Below are positions 36,744 to 42,373 of a stretch of DNA of 42,373 nt, one piece after another. Position 1 is the stretch's first letter. Each line of letters opens with the position of its first letter. Position numbers and translations under genes: made by a program. The stretch is from contig CALDDN010000049.1 in assembly GCA_937936615.1 (NCBI GenBank), positions 1 to 42,373 on the forward strand, in the 5' to 3' direction. This DNA is from an uncultured Bacteroidia bacterium (GTDB taxonomy: Bacteria > Bacteroidota > Bacteroidia > J057 > CALDDN01). The notes beneath the pieces are model-generated. The model had not been told where the DNA came from. It saw only the letters and a list, made by a program, of their open reading frames with translations, and searched no databases.

Positions 36744-37427
36744 TCAGGCGTAAAAGCTTTCGTAGTACCGCCGCTGCAGCAGGGCCGAAATCTTATAGGT
36801 ATCATCGCCCAGCTCCTCGCGCAGGGCGGCCAGCAGTTCGTAGAGGTCGCGGATGCCGATGCGCTCGGTCCACTCGAAGGGGCCATAGGGGTAATTGACA
36901 CCGGCTTTCATGGCGATATCGATATCGGCTTCGGTAGCCAGGCCTTCCTGTAGCATGAAATGGGCTTCGTTGAGGATCATCGCCAGCACGCGCGGGGCTA
37001 CCAGACCGACGTGGTCTTCTACAAAGTGGGTGCCGATGCCCACGCGGGCCAGTACCTCGGTCAGGTTGGCAGCCTGAGCCGGCACCAGAGCCGAGACCTC
37101 CCAGCTGGGCTGGTCGATGAAACCCACCCAGGCGTTGAGGCCGAAAAGCTGGGCCGTCGGCCGGCTGGAGCCGGTCAGAAAGAGCATCTCGCGCAGCGTT
37201 TTTTTGAGAGCCGAACCCAGCACCAGCACGCCCGAAAGCTCGGCATACTGCTCCATGCGGTCGAAGTCATCGTCCAGATTCAGGTCAATGATGAACTCGT
37301 AGTCGGTAAAATTGATCTCGAAGAAGGCATCGCTGTCTTCTTCAACGACGGTGGGTTGGAGCTGGTGTATGGCGTGGCCCTCGAGGGCGGCCAGTTTGGT
37401 TGAAGTTCCGAGCAATAAGGTACGCAT
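36744..37427 (-). CDS. 3-hydroxyacyl-CoA dehydrogenase C-terminal domain-like protein, degenerate N terminus
   Basis: A 227-residue protein whose C-terminal half matches the 3-hydroxyacyl-CoA dehydrogenase helical domain: GLVAPRVLAMILNEAHFMLQ, GLATEADIDIAMKAGVNYPYG and PFEWTERIG are the family's dimerisation and substrate segments. In the normal enzyme an NAD-binding Rossmann domain of about 180 residues with a GxGxxG loop precedes it. Here only about 110 residues precede, beginning MRTLLLGTSTKL and including an acidic stretch, and no GxGxxG is visible. NAD binding is therefore doubtful, and the protein may be a non-catalytic paralogue or partner. The start at 37427 is the first good in-frame ATG; a start 15 codons earlier is possible. 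It is upstream of ftsH on the same strand. Confidence 0.75.
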   Translation of the reverse strand: MRTLLLGTSTKLAALEGHAIHQLQPTVVEEDSDAFFEINFTDYEFIIDLNLDDDFDRMEQYAELSGVLVLGSALKKTLREMLFLTGSSRPTAQLFGLNAWVGFIDQPSWEVSALVPAQAANLTEVLARVGIGTHFVEDHVGLVAPRVLAMILNEAHFMLQEGLATEADIDIAMKAGVNYPYGPFEWTERIGIRDLYELLAALREELGDDTYKISALLQRRYYESFYA

Positions 37428-37561
37428 CACGGTCGAAATAGAGCTGGCCGCCTGCGGCCAGCGGGGTGGCATGCACTGAATCCTACAGCTAAGATAGTCA
37501 ATCGGCGGTCTGGTTCGTCAGGCTGCATCTGCAGGCAGGCCAACGCCCAATTTTTCCACGC

Positions 37562-37595
37562 TTGCCCCCAGTCTGGGAAAATAACTCTATCTTTG
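37562..37595 (+). promoter_or_regulatory. Promoter of the SGNH-MBOAT pair
   Basis: TTG at 37562-37564 is followed after 23 bases by TATCTTTG (37588-37595), a full TAnnTTTG match, 43 bases before the SGNH gene start. A five-codon frame (37601-37618) begins five bases after the box. Confidence 0.55.
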
Positions 37596-37600
37596 TTCAA

Positions 37601-37618
37601 ATGGATTCCTTCGTATGA
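37601..37618 (+). other. Five-codon mini-ORF in the leader of the SGNH gene
   Basis: ATG GAT TCC TTC GTA TGA (product MDSFV). The ATG is five bases after the TATCTTTG box, the same spacing as at bamD, so the mRNA could begin on it. Its stop lies 20 bases before the SGNH start codon and in a different frame. It could couple or tune translation of the main gene, or be accidental. Confidence 0.3.
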
Positions 37619-37638
37619 AATAAATCTACTCCTAAGCT

Positions 37639-39495
37639 ATGCGCCGTTGGTACCTGATGCTGCTCCTGCCGGTGAGTGCCCTGCTGCTGGCACCCCGCCT
37701 CGAGCGCGTGGCCGAAGGCCCCCTCCCCGATGCCCTCGATTCCGTATCCAGCAGCGGCTACATCAGCCGACATATCGCCTACGAGGGCCGCTATTCCTTC
37801 CTCAATTACGACATCAACTTCTGGTCGTGGAAGGACTACGCCGCCGTATTGCCTTTCTTCAACGCACTGAAAACAACCCCCTACAACAAAGTCAAGATCG
37901 TTCACATCGGCGACTCGCACGTGCAGGCCGACATCCACACGGGCCACGCCCGCAACCGCCTGCAGGAAGTCTTCGGCGAGGGCGGCCGCGGCCTGATCTT
38001 CCCCTACTCGGCCGCGCGCACCCACCCGGGAGCCGACTACTACAGCTCGCACGGCGGCAGCTGGACTTTTGCCCGCAACGTCCAGACCAATCCCCCCATC
38101 GAACTGGGCCTCACGGGCGTAAGCATCCAGACCCGCGACCCCCACGCCTGGGTCAAAATCCTGTTCAACTCGTTTTACCGGCCGGTCGAAAACCGGGTGC
38201 TCAAAATTTTCTGCCGGCAAAGCACGGCCAGTTTCGATCTCGAAATCGAAGTCAACGGGCGGCGGCTGCCCCAAGCCGTCAGCTGCCGCGACTCGCTGCT
38301 GTCCTACGTAACAGTATACCTACCCGAAAGCCCCCGCAGCCTGGCTCTGCATGTCAAAAAGTCAGGTCCCGAACAGCATTTCTTCGAACTGCACGGCCTG
38401 AGCCTCGAAACCGAAACCAACAAAGGGCTGCTCTTCCACAGCGTGGGCATCAACGGCGCGGGGCTGGTCAGCCTGCTGCGTCAGAACCTGATGGAACGCC
38501 ACCTGCGCGAAATCCGCCCCGACCTGGTCATCATCGATGTAGGAGCCAACGACTACTTCGTGGGCGGCCTCGACGAGACGGCCTACGCCCTCAACCTCGA
38601 AGAAGTAGTCGGGCGCGTGCGCCGCTCGGCTCCCAACGCCACGGTCCTGCTCACCTGCTCGCAGGACATCTACCGCTACGGGCGCACGAGCCTGCGCGAC
38701 TGCCAGCGGGCCGCCCAGCTCACCCAGCGCATCGCCTACGAAAACCGCTGCGCTTTTTACGACTACTACCGCGTAGCCGGCGGACGTTTTTCCATGAAAA
38801 AATGGCGGCAATACCAGCTGGCCAAGCCCGACCTGGTGCATTTGACCTTTGAGGGCTACCGCCAGAAAGGCGACCTCTACGCCAATGCCCTGCTGGGCAG
38901 CTACCGCCTCACCCTCGACGGTCTGGCCGACCAGCCCTTCGCACCCGACACCACCCGTACCGAACGGCTGGCCCTCTACCGAATCGAAAAACCTGACGCA
39001 CCGATCGCCCGACGCCTCGACGAACTGCCCGTCAGCCGCCCCCCCACCGCTGCCCCTCCCCCAGCCGAAGGCCGCCGCACCCTCTACACCATCCGCCCAG
39101 GCGACAACCTGGGCCGAATTGCCGCCCACTACGGCGTAACGGTCGCCGAACTCATGCGCTGGAATGCCCTGCCCAATACCGTCATCCGCGCAGGCGACCG
39201 CCTCGTCGTCTGGGCACGAAGCGATGCCAACGCGCCCGCCACCGCGCCCGCCAAGCCCACCCCCACGCCAACCGCCCCCAGCAAAACCAAAACCGATGCA
39301 CCGCCGGCCGCAGTCAAGCCAGCCACCCCGACAGCCAAGCCCGCGACGGCCCCTACCAGCCACGTCGTAGCTTCGGGCGAAACCCTCTGGAGCATCGCCC
39401 GCAAACACAACACAAGCGTTGCCGCCATCAAGAAAGCCAACGGCCTGACCTCCGATCAGATTCGGGTAGGCCAACGCCTGCGCATCGCCCCTTGA
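37639..39495 (+). CDS. SGNH/GDSL esterase-acyltransferase with two C-terminal LysM domains
   Basis: A 618-residue envelope protein. The N terminus MRRWYLMLLLPVSALLLAP is a signal or anchor segment. The SGNH domain has HIGDSHVQ with nucleophile Ser93 (GDSH 91-94), GANDYF (near 301) and the DxxH dyad in DLVHLTF (about 397-400), so it should be active as an esterase or acyltransferase. A Pro/Ala-rich region follows, then LysM 1 (about 479-526), a Pro/Ala/Thr/Lys linker, and LysM 2 (about 573-617). LysM binds peptidoglycan, so the enzyme probably works at the cell wall. An in-frame TAA at 37633 fixes the ATG at 37639 as the earliest start. The MBOAT gene follows with one base between. Confidence 0.9.
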   Translation: MRRWYLMLLLPVSALLLAPRLERVAEGPLPDALDSVSSSGYISRHIAYEGRYSFLNYDINFWSWKDYAAVLPFFNALKTTPYNKVKIVHIGDSHVQADIHTGHARNRLQEVFGEGGRGLIFPYSAARTHPGADYYSSHGGSWTFARNVQTNPPIELGLTGVSIQTRDPHAWVKILFNSFYRPVENRVLKIFCRQSTASFDLEIEVNGRRLPQAVSCRDSLLSYVTVYLPESPRSLALHVKKSGPEQHFFELHGLSLETETNKGLLFHSVGINGAGLVSLLRQNLMERHLREIRPDLVIIDVGANDYFVGGLDETAYALNLEEVVGRVRRSAPNATVLLTCSQDIYRYGRTSLRDCQRAAQLTQRIAYENRCAFYDYYRVAGGRFSMKKWRQYQLAKPDLVHLTFEGYRQKGDLYANALLGSYRLTLDGLADQPFAPDTTRTERLALYRIEKPDAPIARRLDELPVSRPPTAAPPPAEGRRTLYTIRPGDNLGRIAAHYGVTVAELMRWNALPNTVIRAGDRLVVWARSDANAPATAPAKPTPTPTAPSKTKTDAPPAAVKPATPTAKPATAPTSHVVASGETLWSIARKHNTSVAAIKKANGLTSDQIRVGQRLRIAP

Positions 39496-39496
39496 T

Positions 39497-41005
39497 TTGA
39501 GCGAAATTGCAGGCGTGGAAAGTCTGCGCCTTTTTGCCGAGCAGCTCCTGACTCCGGGGGCCACCGGCAACCACTTCTTTTTCAATACCCCCGCTTTCAT
39601 TCTGTGTTTCACGGGATTCTATGCGATTTACCTGTTGGTGGCCCAGCACTGGGCGGGACGGGCGGCTGCGCTGGTAGGGTTCAGCTTCTTTTTTTACTGG
39701 CAGTTTGGCGGGCCGTGGGTGCTGCTGCTCACGGCCACGGCTGCTGTCGATTGGGCGGTGGCGCGGCAGCTGCCCCGGGCCAATGCGAGCTTGCGGGGGC
39801 TGCTGCTGACCCTCTCGGTGGGGATCAACCTGGGGGTGCTGGCGTGGTTCAAATACCGCGGCTTTCTGTTGGGGGGCTGGGCCGAACTGGCCGCCGGCGG
39901 CACGCCCGATGCCCTGAGGCTGCTGGCCCCTGTGGGCCTGTCGTACACGAGCTTCAAGTCGCTGAGCTATCTTTTCGATGTGCGCGACGAGACGATCGAC
40001 CAGCCCGAACGCAGCTACCTGGCCTATCTGGCCTACGTCTCGTTTTTTCCCAACCTGCTGGCTGGCCCCATCCACCGTGCCGTGGACTGGCTGCCCCAGC
40101 TGCGCGAACGCTTCCAGCTGACAAGCGAACAGCTGGGGCGGGCCGTGTTCTGGTTTCTGGCAGGCCTTTTCAAAAAAACGGTCATCGCCGACCCCTTGGC
40201 CGCCGACTACCTCAACCGCATCTTCGACGCGCCCGACCGCTACAGCGGCTTCGAGGTGCTGATGGCCGCCTACGGCTACGGCGTGCATCTCTTCTGCGAC
40301 TTTTCAGGCTATACCGACATGGCCCTTGCGGTGGCCCTGCTGCTGGGCTTCGATCTGGCGGCCAACTTCAACGAACCTTTCAAGGCCCGCAACGTGGGCG
40401 AATTCTGGCGGCGGTGGCACATCACCCTCTCGACCTGGTTTCAGGACTACGTCTTTACGCCCCTGAGCTACGGCTGGCGGAGCTGGGGCCGCTGGGGGGC
40501 CGTGCTGGCGGTGCTGGTTACGTTCCTGCTTTCGGGCCTCTGGCACGGGGCGGGCTGGACTTTCATCCTCTGGGGGGCCAGCCACGGGGCGGCCATCGCC
40601 TGGGAAACGGCCACGCGCGAGAGCCGCAAGAGCGTGCGTGCACGCCTCCCAGCCCGCCTTTACGACGGCCTGAGCCTGCTGCTGACCTTTCAGTTTCTGA
40701 GTCTGACCTACATCCTCTTTCGCGCCGCGAGCCTCGAGCAAACGGGTCGGCTCTATTTGCGCCTTTTGATCGACTTCGATCTGAGCCTGGCCCCAGCCTG
40801 GGCGGCGGCCTATCCGCGGGTACTGGCCCTTATCGTGCTGGGTCTGACGCTCCATTTCCTGCCCCTGCGCTGGAAACAGAACCTGGGAGCCGCTTTCGGG
40901 CGGCTGCACTGGACGCTGCAGGCAGTGGTTTGTGTGCTGGTGGTGCTGCTGGCCTATCAGGTGCAATCGGCCGAGCCGCTGCCTTTCGTCTACCTGCAGT
41001 TCTGA
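39497..41005 (+). CDS. MBOAT family O-acyltransferase
   Basis: A polytopic membrane protein of about 500 residues with the MBOAT fold. RNVGEFWRRWHITLSTWFQD and LLSGLWHGAGWTFILWGA (the catalytic His near 350) are the two diagnostic blocks. MBOAT proteins such as PatA, AlgI and DltB move acetyl or other acyl groups across the membrane to extracytoplasmic acceptors and usually pass them to an SGNH-type partner. The upstream gene encodes just such a partner, carrying LysM domains. The start is uncertain: TTG at 39497 (one base after the upstream stop) or GTG at 39515, and the first helix begins about 30 residues in. Substrate is not established; peptidoglycan or a secreted glycan is most likely. 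Confidence 0.9.
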   Translation: MSEIAGVESLRLFAEQLLTPGATGNHFFFNTPAFILCFTGFYAIYLLVAQHWAGRAAALVGFSFFFYWQFGGPWVLLLTATAAVDWAVARQLPRANASLRGLLLTLSVGINLGVLAWFKYRGFLLGGWAELAAGGTPDALRLLAPVGLSYTSFKSLSYLFDVRDETIDQPERSYLAYLAYVSFFPNLLAGPIHRAVDWLPQLRERFQLTSEQLGRAVFWFLAGLFKKTVIADPLAADYLNRIFDAPDRYSGFEVLMAAYGYGVHLFCDFSGYTDMALAVALLLGFDLAANFNEPFKARNVGEFWRRWHITLSTWFQDYVFTPLSYGWRSWGRWGAVLAVLVTFLLSGLWHGAGWTFILWGASHGAAIAWETATRESRKSVRARLPARLYDGLSLLLTFQFLSLTYILFRAASLEQTGRLYLRLLIDFDLSLAPAWAAAYPRVLALIVLGLTLHFLPLRWKQNLGAAFGRLHWTLQAVVCVLVVLLAYQVQSAEPLPFVYLQF

Positions 41006-41361
41006 GATCCAATGAGGCCCGCTTCTCTTTTTCTTCTTTTTTGGAAAGCCTGTACCCAAGCACAGGATCGATGGCGGGTGCCTTTGGCCCCAACAAAAAA
41101 AGACTGGTGCGGCAGCCGACAAGGCGCAGCTTTTTTCAAACTCATCTTATAAAATTGATTTGAAAAGTGTATTTAAAATTTTTTATTTAAAAAAAACATC
41201 CCAAACTAAATATTTAGCAATATTTTATCCAGAATACTGCAAATTCTTTTCTTCAGCATTGGATGGCATCCTCAATCTGAGGAAAGGGAAACGGCGGGCG
41301 AAGGATGTACTTTCTACCCGACAGTCCAAAGCCCGCCCCGATTTGCCAATTTTGCAGCGCA
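41006..41361. other. Intergenic region before the Wzz-like gene
   Basis: About 355 bases. A GC-rich first part gives way to an AT-rich island (about 41140-41260), then GC-rich sequence to the ATG. CAATTTTG at 41347-41354, seven bases before the ATG, is one base from the -7 consensus and recalls the leaderless layout at bamD, but the match is weak. No gene or clear terminator was found. Confidence 0.5.
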
Positions 41362-42360
41362 ATGGAGCAGGAACCGGATTTGCACCGCCCCCAGACTTTA
41401 TGGCTGCTGCTGCGTCGTCGGCTGGGGCTTGTGCTGGCGTTTACGGGGCTGGCTACGGGGCTGGCGGCGGTACTGGTCTCGCCTCTATTCAAGCCCGACG
41501 AGTACCGCAGCCGCGTGGTGATGGTGGTGCCCAACCTGCGCAACGCCAAGACGCTGACCTTTCTCAAATCGGATTTTGCGGGCTACGGCGTGGCTACCGA
41601 CCGCGAGTTGCGGCAGGTGCAGGCCGCTCTCGAATCGGAAGCCGCCTTCCGCTACATGGTCGAGAACTTCCGCCTGCTCGAACACTACGGCCTGCGGGGG
41701 CTGACCAACGCCCATCAACGGGAAAAAACCCTGCTGGGCTACTACCGCGACCGCGTGCACATCGATGTAGTACGGCGGGCTACGCTCAGCGTTACGGTCT
41801 ACGATCGCGACCCCCAGATGGCCTCACGCCTGGCCAACGCTTTCATTACTTACGCCGACCGCTTCATCGAGACAGTAATCCGCCGCGAAAAAGGCCTCGA
41901 GGAACTTGAACAGAGCATCTATGCCCTGCGCCTGCTACGCAGCATCCAGGAAGACAGCACGGCCCTGCTGCTGCGGGGGCCCTTGCAGATGTATAATTTC
42001 GACAACCTGGCCGAAACGGTATCGAACCAGGTGGTGCAGGAACTGCTGCGCAACCCGTCGTTTGCGCAGCAGTACGACCGGCTGCAGAGTGCCGAGCAGC
42101 GGATTAAATTTCTGGAAGCCCACCTGGCCGCCATGACCTCCGAATACAACCACCGGCGTGAGAACTTGCGGATTTATCCGAGCCTGCTCAACGTGGCGGC
42201 GGCGGGGCTGCCCGCCACACTGCCTGCCCGCCCCAACCGTCCGCTCTACATCGCACTCTCGGGGCTTTCGGCCCTGCTGGCGGCTGTGGCAATGGTCTGG
42301 CTCGTCGATGGCCTGCTCTATCCGCAGCCCAGGGGCTGGGAACTCTTGCGGCTGCGCTGA
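41362..42360 (+). CDS. Wzz/chain-length-determinant-like polysaccharide co-polymerase
   Basis: A 332-residue inner-membrane protein with the layout of polysaccharide co-polymerases: a short cytosolic N terminus (MEQEPDLHRPQTLWLLLRRR), one helix (about 20-37), a large periplasmic part rich in helices and Arg/Glu, and a second helix near 295-312 (LYIALSGLSALLAAVAMVWL) with a short cytosolic tail. The N-terminal membrane-proximal block LFKPDEYRSRVVMVVP fits the Wzz domain. No tyrosine-kinase domain is attached. Such proteins set chain length of O-antigen or exopolysaccharide. The start at 41362 is chosen because the 19 codons upstream are unlike the family. Further polysaccharide genes may lie beyond the window edge. 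Confidence 0.75.
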   Translation: MEQEPDLHRPQTLWLLLRRRLGLVLAFTGLATGLAAVLVSPLFKPDEYRSRVVMVVPNLRNAKTLTFLKSDFAGYGVATDRELRQVQAALESEAAFRYMVENFRLLEHYGLRGLTNAHQREKTLLGYYRDRVHIDVVRRATLSVTVYDRDPQMASRLANAFITYADRFIETVIRREKGLEELEQSIYALRLLRSIQEDSTALLLRGPLQMYNFDNLAETVSNQVVQELLRNPSFAQQYDRLQSAEQRIKFLEAHLAAMTSEYNHRRENLRIYPSLLNVAAAGLPATLPARPNRPLYIALSGLSALLAAVAMVWLVDGLLYPQPRGWELLRLR

Positions 42361-42373
42361 GCCTCAGCGGCTG

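Overview
The window looks like a chromosomal piece of a GC-rich member of the Bacteroidota, probably near the Cytophagia. Four things point there. A complete alternative complex III operon is present in the order actA-B-C-D-E-F. Several genes are preceded by the Bacteroidota -7 box TAnnTTTG, and Shine-Dalgarno sites are generally absent. Family choices fit as well: a large lepB, bamD, an Mrp without a C-terminal CxxC, and a TIGR03643/DUF2805 protein. Intergenic stretches are clearly AT-richer than the genes. No rRNA, tRNA, CRISPR array, insertion sequence or phage module was seen. The assignment rests on gene content only.

Layout. 1-5600: a Dam-type adenine methyltransferase without a restriction partner, NADP-malic enzyme fused to a phosphotransacetylase domain (maeB), an AT-richer orphan gene of 117 codons, an Atg22/UMF1-type MFS transporter and a TM2-domain protein. 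5840-7589: nitroreductase followed by a HesA/MoeB-rhodanese sulfur-carrier activating enzyme. 7680-16348 (minus strand): alternative complex III, a quinol:cytochrome c/oxidase oxidoreductase, closed by a strong terminator with no cytochrome oxidase genes attached. 16689-19735: an acireductone-dioxygenase-like cupin, an HExxH protein, DUF2805 and a MATE exporter. 20095-22481: two overlapping GT4-like glycosyltransferases. 22824-24990: Fe-S assembly genes (mrp, nfu-type), an isolated nuoC, and an unlisted 42-codon membrane microprotein directly after nuoC. 25555-31381 (minus strand): sbcD-sbcC-SpoIIE-type phosphatase, joined by two ATGA overlaps. 31579-34684: bamD, divergent lepB, and lpxH. 34688-37427: ftsH and a 3-hydroxyacyl-CoA dehydrogenase-like protein lacking its Rossmann motif. 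37639-41005: an SGNH esterase with two LysM domains plus an MBOAT acyltransferase, then a Wzz-like polysaccharide co-polymerase at 41362-42360.

How the parts fit. Much of the window concerns the envelope: protein export and assembly (lepB, bamD, ftsH), lipid A (lpxH), glycosyl transfer, Wzz, and a candidate peptidoglycan or glycan O-acetylation pair. A second theme is respiration and Fe-S supply (ACIII, nuoC, mrp, nfu). The most interesting items for follow-up are the SGNH-LysM/MBOAT pair with its possible leaderless mini-ORF, the phosphatase translationally coupled to sbcCD, the nuoC-linked microprotein, the His-rich insert in ActF, and the dyad between mrp and nfu.
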